From the NCBI GenBank assembly GCA_963624605.1, contig CAVFQD010000072.1, forward strand, positions 1 through 7,928: a stretch of 7,928 bases of DNA. Direction: 5' to 3'. Positions 1 through 5,698 of the stretch are shown here, piece by piece (the first letter of the stretch is position 1; each line of letters begins with the position of its first letter). Origin of the DNA: Fimenecus sp963624605. GTDB lineage: Bacteria > Bacillota > Clostridia > Oscillospirales > Acutalibacteraceae. The notes beneath the pieces were generated by a model. That model ran no database searches, was not told where the DNA came from, and worked only from the letters and a program-made list of their open reading frames with translations. The translations under genes were made by a program, and so were the position numbers.

Positions 1-72
1 GACTTGAACCGGTACGGTATTGCTACCGAGGGATTTTAAGTCCCTTGCGTCTGCCGATTTCGCCACACCAGC
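1..72 (-). tRNA. tRNA-Leu (anticodon UAA), 3' end cut off by window start
   Basis: Read on the minus strand, the gene starts at base 72 with acceptor strand GCTGGTG. It continues through a typical leucine D-arm (GGCGAAATCGGCAGACGC), an anticodon stem AGGGA/TCCCT enclosing the loop CTTAAAA (anticodon UAA), and a long variable arm (GGTAGCAATACC) as expected of a class II tRNA. It then enters the T-arm (CCGGTTCAAGTC), where the window ends. The 3' acceptor strand and any CCA lie outside. The long variable arm and the UAA anticodon together exclude tRNA-Ser. Confidence 0.95.
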
Positions 73-87
73 GAATGTTGCCTTGAT

Positions 88-116
88 ATTATATAAAAAA
101 TAGCCGTCAAAGTCAA
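88..116 (-). promoter_or_regulatory. Promoter of the tRNA-Leu gene
   Basis: On the minus strand, TTGACT (116-111) and TATAAT (93-88) are separated by 17 bp. Transcription would start near base 81, leaving a leader of about 9 nt before the mature tRNA 5' end at base 72. That is short and typical of stable-RNA genes. The -10 is a perfect consensus and the -35 matches at five of six bases. Confidence 0.8.
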
Positions 117-170
117 TAACGGGTATAAAAATATTTATTCCGATTTTTTCAAAAAAATTATCATTTTCTG

Positions 171-199
171 TTGACAAATGCGATTTTTAATGTTAACAT
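171..199 (+). promoter_or_regulatory. Promoter of the amino-acid ABC transporter operon
   Basis: A perfect TTGACA (171-176) is followed after 17 bp by TAACAT (194-199), preceded by TG at 191-192, giving an extended -10. Transcription should start near 206, leaving a leader of about 60 nt before the ATG at 267. The -10 lies within the 10-bp palindrome ATGTTAACAT (190-199). The TTG inside this -35 element (171) is in frame with the first gene but cannot be its start, because it would lie upstream of the transcript. Confidence 0.8.
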
Positions 200-236
200 A
201 GTAGCACATTATCACTTTAGCACGATAAAGCAAAAT

Positions 237-253
237 AAAATCAATATGATTTT
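237..253 (+). promoter_or_regulatory. 17-bp palindrome abutting the SD of the SBP gene
   Basis: AAAATCA-ATA-TGATTTT is a perfect inverted repeat with 7-bp arms and a 3-nt centre. It lies in the transcribed leader and directly touches the GGAGGA ribosome-binding site (254-259). It could be a repressor operator or a small RNA hairpin near the SD. The sequence is AT-rich, so a chance palindrome is possible, and no regulator family can be assigned. Confidence 0.35.
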
Positions 254-266
254 GGAGGAAAAAACA

Positions 267-1052
267 ATGAAAAAGGTATTAGCAGTAATTTGTGCATTCG
301 TTCTTGTAGCTTGTATGTTTGCAGGCTGCGGAGCTAAAACGGAAACCTCAGACCTCGCTTATGTTCAGGACAAGGGCACTTTGGTAGTAGGTATTACCGA
401 GTTTGAACCTATGGACTACAAGGAGTCGGGCAGCGACGAGTGGATCGGCTTTGACGCAGATATGGCAAAGGCTTTCGCAAAGAGTCTCGGCGTTGAGGTT
501 CAGTTTGTTGTTATTGATTGGGATAACAAGGCACTTGAGCTCAGCGATAAGAAAATCGACTGCGTATGGAACGGTATGACTCTTACAGATGAAGTTAAAT
601 CTTCAATGGATTGCTCAAACGCTTATTGCAACAACGGTCAGGTCGTAATCGTAAACAAGGATGTTGCCGATAAATATACAACAGCCGAGGCTTGCAAGGA
701 TCTCAAATTTGCTGTCGAAGCAGGTTCGGCGGGCGAAAAGGCGGCAACTGCAAACGGCTACAACGCTACACCAGTAGTTGACCAGGCAACCGCTCTTCTC
801 GAAGTTAAATCGGGCTCATGTGACGCTGCAATTATCGATAAGCTTATGGCGGCGGCTATGGTTGGCGAGGGCACAAGCTATGAAAACCTTACATATACAG
901 TAACTCTCAACGATGAGGAATACGGCGTAGGCTTCCGTCAGGGCAGCGACCTTGTTGCAAAGCTCAACGATTTCTTTACCGCTTCTATGGCAGACGGTTC
1001 AATGGAAAAGACAGCTGAGCAGTACGGTGTACAGGCTTCGCTTATTAAATAA
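267..1052 (+). CDS. Amino-acid ABC transporter substrate-binding lipoprotein (SBP family 3)
   Basis: This is the extracytoplasmic receptor of an importer for polar amino acids, 261 aa long. The start is ATG 267, with GGAGGA at 254-259; a longer in-frame reading from TTG 171 would begin inside the promoter. Residues 1-20 form a lipoprotein signal peptide (MKK, hydrophobic core, FAGC), so Cys21 would be lipid-modified and tether the protein to the membrane. The body follows the family-3 fold: GTLVVGI at 37-43, GFDADMAKAFAKSLG at 61-75, WNGMTLTDE at 101-109 and the C-lobe segment CDAAIIDK at 185-192, where Asp191 matches the residue that usually binds the ligand amino group. At the position of the usual ligand-carboxylate arginine (SITxxR) there is Val110. 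Four cysteines in the mature body beyond the lipid Cys are also notable. It is the first gene of a three-gene operon. The ligand is not predictable; glutamine, cystine and other amino acids are all possible. Confidence 0.93.
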   Translation: MKKVLAVICAFVLVACMFAGCGAKTETSDLAYVQDKGTLVVGITEFEPMDYKESGSDEWIGFDADMAKAFAKSLGVEVQFVVIDWDNKALELSDKKIDCVWNGMTLTDEVKSSMDCSNAYCNNGQVVIVNKDVADKYTTAEACKDLKFAVEAGSAGEKAATANGYNATPVVDQATALLEVKSGSCDAAIIDKLMAAAMVGEGTSYENLTYTVTLNDEEYGVGFRQGSDLVAKLNDFFTASMADGSMEKTAEQYGVQASLIK

Positions 1053-1077
1053 TCAAATTTCAGAAAACATTATATTT

Positions 1078-1116
1078 GCCGAACAGAGAATACTTGAGGT
1101 ACTCTCTGTTTTCGGC
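1078..1116 (+). promoter_or_regulatory. Intercistronic hairpin between receptor and permease genes
   Basis: GCCGAACAGAGAATAC pairs with GTACTCTCTGTTTTCGGC around a TTGAG loop. The stem has about 16 bp with one A-C mismatch and a 2-nt U bulge. It starts 25 nt after the receptor stop codon and ends 4 nt before the permease SD (1121-1126). No U-tract follows directly, so complete termination is unlikely. It more likely stabilises the receptor mRNA or causes partial termination, so that the receptor is made in excess over the membrane components, a common arrangement in such operons. Confidence 0.65.
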
Positions 1117-1131
1117 GTTTAAGGAGTTTTT

Positions 1132-1821
1132 ATGAGTCAGTTCGCAGAACAGTTCCCGATAGTTTTCAATGCGCTGAATGTCGGTTTCCTGCAAACATTA
1201 AAGCTGTTTATTTTCACTTTAATCGGGGCAGTGCCGCTCGGATTGCTTATTTCTTTCGGTTCAATGTCGAAATTTAAGCCGCTTAGCGTACTTATTAAGG
1301 TCATTGTATGGATTGTAAGAGGCTCGCCGCTTATGATTCAGCTGCTTATTATTTTCTATTTGCCCGGACTTGTTTTCAACGTTCAGCTTTGGGGCGGCGG
1401 CGAGGATGGCAGATTTATGGCGGCTTGTGTTGCGTTTATTCTTAACTATGCCTGCTATTTCTCCGAGATATTCAGAGGCGGTATTGTCAGCGTACCCAAG
1501 GGTCAGCAGGAGGCAGGTATCGTACTCGGTATGTCAAAATCGCAAATCTTTTTCAAAGTAACCCTCCTTCAGATGATAAAGCGTATTATACCTCCGATGT
1601 CAAACGAGATTATCACTCTTGTAAAGGATACCTCTCTTTCGAGGATTATCGCCTTGCAGGAAATTATATGGGCAGGTCAGTCGTTTATGAAGGGCTCGCA
1701 CGGAATTTCAGGTGTAATCTGGCCGCTTTTCTTCACGGCGGTTTATTATCTTATTTTCAACGGCGTTCTGACGGTTCTTTTCTCAAAGCTTGAAAAGAAG
1801 CTCGACTATTTCAAGGTTTAA
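1132..1821 (+). CDS. Amino-acid ABC transporter permease (HisM/GlnP-type)
   Basis: This is the membrane channel subunit, probably acting as a homodimer because only one permease gene is present. It has 229 aa and starts at ATG 1132, with AAGGAG at 1121-1126. Hydrophobic segments lie at about 19-42, 52-62, 67-82, 96-111 and 193-218, consistent with five membrane spans. The family motif RGSPLMIQLL is at 63-72. The cytoplasmic EAA coupling loop that contacts the ATPase is QQEAGIVLGMSKSQ (125-138), followed by the conserved LVKDTSL. EAG replaces the more usual EAA. The length is normal for the family. It lies between the receptor and ATPase genes; its stop codon overlaps the ATPase SD, which indicates coordinated translation. 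Confidence 0.94.
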   Translation: MSQFAEQFPIVFNALNVGFLQTLKLFIFTLIGAVPLGLLISFGSMSKFKPLSVLIKVIVWIVRGSPLMIQLLIIFYLPGLVFNVQLWGGGEDGRFMAACVAFILNYACYFSEIFRGGIVSVPKGQQEAGIVLGMSKSQIFFKVTLLQMIKRIIPPMSNEIITLVKDTSLSRIIALQEIIWAGQSFMKGSHGISGVIWPLFFTAVYYLIFNGVLTVLFSKLEKKLDYFKV

Positions 1822-1833
1822 GGAGGAGAGAAA

Positions 1834-2631
1834 ATGAACATATTGGAAATTAAGGATTTACGCAAGAATTTTGCCGATAATCAGGTACTTAAAGGTATTT
1901 CGCTTACCCTCGAAGAGGGTAAGGTAATGTCGCTTATCGGTTCGTCGGGAAGCGGTAAAACCACGCTTTTAAGATGTATTACGGGTCTTGAAACAGCAGA
2001 CAGTGGCATTATCAAGGTTGCCGGCAACACTCTTTTTGACGGCTCGGAAAAGGACAGACGCTCAAAAGAGGAGAAAAGAAAAAATCAGCTGCTGACAGGT
2101 CTTGTCTTTCAGAACTTTAATCTGTTTCCGCAGTATAATGTATTGAAAAATGTTACTCTTGCCAAGGAACTGCTTTTGAAAGAGGAATTCAAAACAAAAA
2201 AGGTTGGCAAGGATGAAAGAAAGCAACAGCTTTTACAGCTTGAAGATGAGGCTAAAAGCATAATTTCAAGCGTAGGGCTTGCCGACAAATTGCAGTCATA
2301 CCCGTGCGAGCTCTCGGGAGGACAGCAGCAAAGAGTTGCCATTGCAAGGGCGTTGATGCTCTCTCCGAAGCTTTTGTGCTTTGATGAGCCCACCTCGGCA
2401 CTTGACCCCGAAATCACCGGAGAGGTGCTCAAGGTTATATCAAACCTTGCAAAAGAGGGCAGGACTATGCTTATCGTAACGCACGAAATGGGTTTTGCAA
2501 AAAGCGTTTCCGATAAGGTCGTGTTTATGGATGACGGCGTGCTTGCAGAGCAGGGAACACCCAAGGAAATTTTCGACAGTCCCAAAAGTGAAAGGCTTAA
2601 AAGCTTCTTAAACTCCACTTTAAGAATGTAA
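1834..2631 (+). CDS. Amino-acid ABC transporter ATP-binding protein (GlnQ/HisP-type)
   Basis: This is the cytoplasmic ATPase that drives uptake. It starts at ATG 1834, with AGGAGGAG at 1821-1828 overlapping the permease stop. All ABC motifs are intact: Walker A GSSGSGKTT (36-44), Q-loop Gln93, signature LSGGQ (160-164), Walker B LLCFDE (180-185), D-loop SALD (188-191) and switch His217. At 265 aa it is about 20-25 residues longer than typical GlnQ/HisP proteins (around 240). The extra length lies in two highly charged stretches. One precedes the Q-loop (about 71-86, rich in K/R/E). The other is in the helical subdomain (about 116-141, KEEFKTKK...ERKQQLL). It is the last gene of the operon and is followed by a terminator. 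Specificity cannot be read from this subunit. Confidence 0.94.
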   Translation: MNILEIKDLRKNFADNQVLKGISLTLEEGKVMSLIGSSGSGKTTLLRCITGLETADSGIIKVAGNTLFDGSEKDRRSKEEKRKNQLLTGLVFQNFNLFPQYNVLKNVTLAKELLLKEEFKTKKVGKDERKQQLLQLEDEAKSIISSVGLADKLQSYPCELSGGQQQRVAIARALMLSPKLLCFDEPTSALDPEITGEVLKVISNLAKEGRTMLIVTHEMGFAKSVSDKVVFMDDGVLAEQGTPKEIFDSPKSERLKSFLNSTLRM

Positions 2632-2660
2632 AAGCTAAAAAAGTATAATTGAAAGATGAG

Positions 2661-2696
2661 AGCTCCGAATATGCACAGGCGTTGTTCGGGGCTTTT
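2661..2696 (+). terminator. Rho-independent terminator of the ABC transporter operon
   Basis: AGCTCCGAA (2661-2669) pairs with TTCGGGGCT (2685-2693), with one G-U pair. An inner stem ATGC/GCGT encloses the ACAG tetraloop. A short T-run (2693-2696) then gives way to GTGATG. It starts 30 nt after the ATPase stop. The U-tract is short, so some read-through into the next unit is plausible. Confidence 0.65.
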
Positions 2697-2708
2697 GTGA
2701 TGTTTATG

Positions 2709-2737
2709 TTGAATTAAATGTGAATATATGGTAATAT
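2709..2737 (+). promoter_or_regulatory. Promoter of the cadherin-like/zinc-ribbon gene pair
   Basis: TTGAAT (2709-2714) and TAATAT (2732-2737) are separated by 17 bp, with TGG directly before the -10 (extended -10). Transcription would start near 2744, giving a leader of about 20 nt that carries GGAGG at 2754-2758. This makes the pair a transcription unit separate from the ABC operon upstream. Confidence 0.7.
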
Positions 2738-2764
2738 TAAATCAATATTTAACGGAGGAAATTT

Positions 2765-3493
2765 ATGGCTAAAATTATAAATGTAAGCAAAACGGTTGCT
2801 TTGATTTTGATATTGATTTTAACTTTAGGATTTGCCGTGTTTGCAGAGCCGGATAATGTTATTACCGAAACGGGGACAGCCGAAGCAACGCAGCCTCAAC
2901 AGACTACCGAAGTCGGGACACAAGCTCAGACTCAGACTCAGGCAAAGAGCAATTCCGCTTCTTCAAATAATGAGTTGACCTCGTTGCGCGTCATTGGCAA
3001 GAAGCAGGACGGTTCAAGCGTTGAAATTGCTCTTTCGCCGGAATTCAAGCGTTCGACAAGGACATATTCGATTTCCGTACCGTTTGATGTGGAAAGCCTT
3101 GAAATTGAAGCTGTTGCGGCTGACGGCAATTCAAAAATCGATATACCGCAGGGCTATCTCAAACTTGATGTCGGTGAAAATAAATCATATGTTTATGTTA
3201 CGGCGCAAAACGGTTCGAGGCGCACATATTTAATCAACAGCGTCAGAGCAGCCGAGGAAACGACCGTTACAGAGTCAACAACGGTTGTGCCGGAAACAGA
3301 AGCTGCCGCCGAAACACAAATTCAAGTATTGACTGAGGCAGTGAGCGTTGACGCACAGCCTGTAGAGCTCAAAAACACAAGCGGAACATATAATAAGCTC
3401 GCGATAGCGTTCGGTGCTGTCGGAGCAGCATTGCTTGTTGTGGCAATTATTTTGCTGATAAGAAACAAAAGACTGAGGGAGGGCAGATTTTAA
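2765..3493 (+). CDS. Secreted, membrane-anchored protein with a cadherin-like beta-sandwich domain
   Basis: This is a 242-aa surface protein of unknown function. ATG 2765 follows GGAGG at 2754-2758. Residues 1-27 are a signal peptide with a likely cut after VFA. Residues 28-70 form a Thr/Gln-rich linker that includes TQAQTQTQAK. Residues 71-161 resemble the cadherin-like beta-sandwich family: LTSLRV start, ALSPEF, TRTYSISVPFDVESLEIEAVA, LDVGENKSYVYVTAQNGSRRTYLINSVR. A second Thr/Glu-rich linker follows (about 162-208), then a membrane helix at 212-232 and the basic tail RNKRLREGRF. The topology is therefore an extracellular domain on a flexible stalk with a short cytoplasmic end. There is no LPXTG sorting motif. 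Its TAA overlaps the next ATG by one base (TAATG), so translation of the two genes is coupled. Such domains often mediate protein or carbohydrate contacts at the surface, but no specific role can be assigned. Confidence 0.85.
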   Translation: MAKIINVSKTVALILILILTLGFAVFAEPDNVITETGTAEATQPQQTTEVGTQAQTQTQAKSNSASSNNELTSLRVIGKKQDGSSVEIALSPEFKRSTRTYSISVPFDVESLEIEAVAADGNSKIDIPQGYLKLDVGENKSYVYVTAQNGSRRTYLINSVRAAEETTVTESTTVVPETEAAAETQIQVLTEAVSVDAQPVELKNTSGTYNKLAIAFGAVGAALLVVAIILLIRNKRLREGRF

Positions 3494-3792
3494 TGAAAAA
3501 AATCGTCTATGAAGAGTGTCCGTATTGCGGCTCAAAAATGTTGGTTTACGGCTATCAGACAGAGCAGGCATGCGCATACTCCGATGTCAGAGGCGGCGTG
3601 TTCGGCTCGCAGATAGTGCATACAATATGCAGGGATTGCGGAAGTATAATTTACAGCAGCGTTGTCCGCCCCGAGGTGTTTAAGGAGTTTTTAGACCCCG
3701 AAAACAAAAAAATTTACGAAGAAGCCGAAAAAAACAAACCCAAAAAGGAAAAAGAGGGGATTCTTGAAATTATTGTTGATGAGGAACAATAA
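3493..3792 (+). CDS. Small zinc-ribbon-like protein of unknown function
   Basis: This is a 99-aa cytoplasmic protein with no signal peptide. ATG 3493 overlaps the upstream stop codon by one base and is preceded by GGGAGGG (3477-3483) inside the upstream gene. Two CxxC knuckles, CPYC (9-12, followed by G) and CRDC (46-49, followed by G), are spaced 33 residues apart and would bind one zinc ion as a zinc ribbon. The segment between them is not catalytic-looking (GYQTEQACAYSDVRGGVFGSQ). The C-terminal third is highly charged (KNKPKKEKEG), ending IIVDEEQ. The tight coupling to the surface protein suggests the two are made together, but a direct functional link is only inferred. The zinc-ribbon reading rests on the cysteine pattern; no known family was recognised. 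Confidence 0.8.
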   Translation: MKKIVYEECPYCGSKMLVYGYQTEQACAYSDVRGGVFGSQIVHTICRDCGSIIYSSVVRPEVFKEFLDPENKKIYEEAEKNKPKKEKEGILEIIVDEEQ

Positions 3793-3816
3793 TAAACATT
3801 GATTAAAATCATAAAA

Positions 3817-3850
3817 AAGCACCTGTAATTCTAAAAAATTACAGGTGCTT
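3817..3850. terminator. Bidirectional terminator between the zinc-ribbon gene and rex
   Basis: AAGCACCTGTAATT and AATTACAGGTGCTT form a perfect 14-bp stem around a 6-nt loop (CTAAAA). On the minus strand the stem is followed by TTTTTTAT, a strong rho-independent terminator 14 nt after the rex stop. On the plus strand it is followed by the weaker AATTTGTTT, about 24 nt after the zinc-ribbon stop. It serves both convergent units. Confidence 0.93.
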
Positions 3851-3864
3851 AATTTGTTTAAAAA

Positions 3865-4503
3865 TTATAATTTCAAGTTGCTCACATGATAACTCAATGT
3901 CATAAGGCTGTCGGAAAGGTGGACATTTTCAACGGCAACGCCGGGGTGGGAGGAAGCGATGTCATAGTGACTGAAGTTCCAGAACCCCTTGATTCCCAAT
4001 GAAATGAGTTCGTCGGTAATTTCCTTTGCATTATCGCTCGGAATACACAAAACCGCGACAACAGGGGAGTTGTCCTTGCAGAAATTGTACATACCGCTTA
4101 TATGCCTTATCGGGATATTCCTGACAAGCTGACCGGCAAGAGCCTCGTTCTTGTCGAAAATTCCGATAAGATTAAAGCCTCTGTCCTCAAACGACATATG
4201 GGAAGCAACGGCTTTACCGAGGTTGCCTGCGCCGACAAGAATTGTTTTTACATTGTTATCAACACCGAGAATTTTACCGATTTCCTTATAAAGCTGTTCG
4301 ACATTGTAGCCGTAGCCCTGCTGACCGAAGCCGCCGAAGCAGTTCAGGTCCTGTCTTATCTGTGAGGCGGTAAAGCCCATTTTCTTCGAGAGCTCGCCCG
4401 AAGAAATTCTTACTGTACCGCTGTTTTTGATTTCGCCTAAAAACCTGTAATATCTCGGCAGCCGTTTGATAACGGAAGCGGATACAACTGTATTCTTAGC
4501 CAT
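3865..4503 (-). CDS. rex: Redox-sensing transcriptional repressor Rex
   Basis: Rex binds operator DNA when NADH is low and lets go when NADH rises, so it adjusts fermentation and related pathways to redox state. This 212-aa protein has full family length. The N-terminal winged helix (1-80) carries VIKRLPRYYRFL (11-22), VRISSGELS (31-39), TASQIRQDLNCFGGFGQQGYGYNV (45-68) and ILGVD. The Rossmann NADH domain starts with VGAGNLGKA (90-98). The C-terminal signature VENVHLSDSLMTLSY is intact. Start ATG 4503 has GAGGAA (4514-4509), whose first bases overlap the isocitrate dehydrogenase TGA, so rex is the third gene of the aconitase operon with a 9-nt gap. No separate promoter is apparent. A Rex-like palindrome at the operon promoter (7653-7671) suggests autoregulation. 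Family identification is secure; the operator link is inferred. Confidence 0.97.
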   Translation of the reverse strand: MAKNTVVSASVIKRLPRYYRFLGEIKNSGTVRISSGELSKKMGFTASQIRQDLNCFGGFGQQGYGYNVEQLYKEIGKILGVDNNVKTILVGAGNLGKAVASHMSFEDRGFNLIGIFDKNEALAGQLVRNIPIRHISGMYNFCKDNSPVVAVLCIPSDNAKEITDELISLGIKGFWNFSHYDIASSHPGVAVENVHLSDSLMTLSYHVSNLKL

Positions 4504-4512
4504 AGCTTTTCC

Positions 4513-5682
4513 TCACTTTGAAAGTTTCTTAACTGTTTCCATCACATAGTCGCCGAACTGCGAGCAGGTAGCTCCGTCCTCACGACCTGTGATAACATAC
4601 TTCTTGTCCTCAAACATACAGTAGTCAAGTGCTTTTTCAAGCAAATCAGCCTTATCCTGCTTGCCGATGTGTGAAAGGAGCATTACGGAAGCACGAAGCA
4701 TCGAGCAAGGATCTGCATACTTGCCTCTGCCTTCCTTAATCATTCTCGGAGCGGAGCCGTGAATAGCTTCGAACATAGCGTATCTCTTACCGAGGTTTGC
4801 GCTGCCTGCCGTGCCTACGCCGCCCTGAAATTCAGCCGCTTCGTCAGTTATAATATCGCCGTAAAGGTTGGGAAGAATGAATACCTTAAAGTCTTTTCTT
4901 CTCTTTTCGTCGATAAGCTTTGCGGTTGTGATGTCAATGTACCACTCGTCAGTTGTGATGTCGGGATATTCCTCGCCGACCTTTTTACAGATGTTGAGGA
5001 ACTTACCGTCAGTTGTTTTGATTACGTTTGCTTTGTTGATAATCGAAACACGGCCCTTGTTGTTCTTCTTTGCGTATTCATATGCCATTCTTGCAATTCT
5101 TTCCGAGCCCTCGGATGTGGTAACGACAAAGTCGATTGCGAGGTCGTCGTCAACATTTACGCCCTTTGAGCCGACTGCATAAGCGCCTTCCGTGTTCTCG
5201 CGGAAGAAGGTCCAGTCAATTCCCCGGTCAGCAACCTTAACGGGGCGGACATTTGCGAAGAGGTCAAGCTCTTTACGCATTGCGACATTTGCGCTTTCAA
5301 TGTTGGGCATACCGCTTCCTGCCTGAGGAGTTGTTGTCGGTCCTTTAAGGATAACATGGCAGGATTTGAGTTCTTCGAGAACATCGTCTGGAATAGCCTT
5401 CATATGCTCGATACGGTTTTCGATTGTAAGACCGTCAATTACCTTGAATTCAACCTTACCTGCCTTAACCTCATCGTCAAGCATATATTCGAGAACCCTT
5501 GCGGATTCCTTTGTGATTATCGGACCGATGCCGTCGCCGCCGCATACGCCGATAATGATTTTGTCAAGCTTGTCATAATCGATAAATTCTTTGTCGGCTT
5601 TAATTCTGTCAGAACGCTCCGACTGTTCACGGACAAGAGCTTCGAACTTTTTAAGAGCCGCCTGCAAATTTTCTTCTGTCAT
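4513..5682 (-). CDS. icd: Isocitrate dehydrogenase (isocitrate/isopropylmalate dehydrogenase family)
   Basis: Catalyses oxidative decarboxylation of isocitrate to 2-oxoglutarate. It has 389 aa. Start ATG 5682 has GGAGG (5695-5691) 8 nt upstream; the reading frame extends 19 codons further (to 5739) without an SD and into aconitase, so the shorter form is preferred. GGDGIGP is at 48-54. Isocitrate-type substrate residues are present: Ser130, Asn132 and Arg136 (SxNxxxR), Arg146, Arg161 and Tyr168 (RENTEGAY), Lys217, Asp250, Asp276 and Asp280 (GDIITDEAAE). The SxNxxxR pattern supports isocitrate rather than isopropylmalate as substrate, as does the aconitase gene directly upstream (16-nt gap). 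The cofactor loop reads HGSAPRMIKEGRGKYADP (308-325), so the Lys-Tyr pair that marks NADP use in the E. coli enzyme is Arg-Met here. NAD versus NADP use is therefore uncertain. Homoisocitrate dehydrogenase is a less likely alternative. Confidence 0.92.
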   Translation of the reverse strand: MTEENLQAALKKFEALVREQSERSDRIKADKEFIDYDKLDKIIIGVCGGDGIGPIITKESARVLEYMLDDEVKAGKVEFKVIDGLTIENRIEHMKAIPDDVLEELKSCHVILKGPTTTPQAGSGMPNIESANVAMRKELDLFANVRPVKVADRGIDWTFFRENTEGAYAVGSKGVNVDDDLAIDFVVTTSEGSERIARMAYEYAKKNNKGRVSIINKANVIKTTDGKFLNICKKVGEEYPDITTDEWYIDITTAKLIDEKRRKDFKVFILPNLYGDIITDEAAEFQGGVGTAGSANLGKRYAMFEAIHGSAPRMIKEGRGKYADPCSMLRASVMLLSHIGKQDKADLLEKALDYCMFEDKKYVITGREDGATCSQFGDYVMETVKKLSK

Positions 5683-5698
5683 TGTTTTATCCTCCGTA

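Noticed and set aside
190..199. ATGTTAACAT palindrome as a Rex site
   Set aside because: The half-sites overlap without the required spacer. It is better explained as a chance palindrome in the extended -10.
171..266. N-terminal extension of the receptor gene from TTG 171
   Set aside because: The codon is part of the -35 TTGACA, no SD precedes it, and the extension would place 32 residues before a perfect lipoprotein signal peptide. ATG 267 with GGAGGA is the real start.
206..266. Riboswitch or T-box in the leader of the amino-acid transporter operon
   Set aside because: The leader of about 60 nt is too short for known amino-acid riboswitches or a T-box, and no specifier or antiterminator motif is visible.
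2109..2618. 169-codon minus-strand reading frame opposite the transporter ATPase
   Set aside because: It is a serine/leucine-rich shadow of a conserved gene, with no SD or promoter and no recognisable domain.
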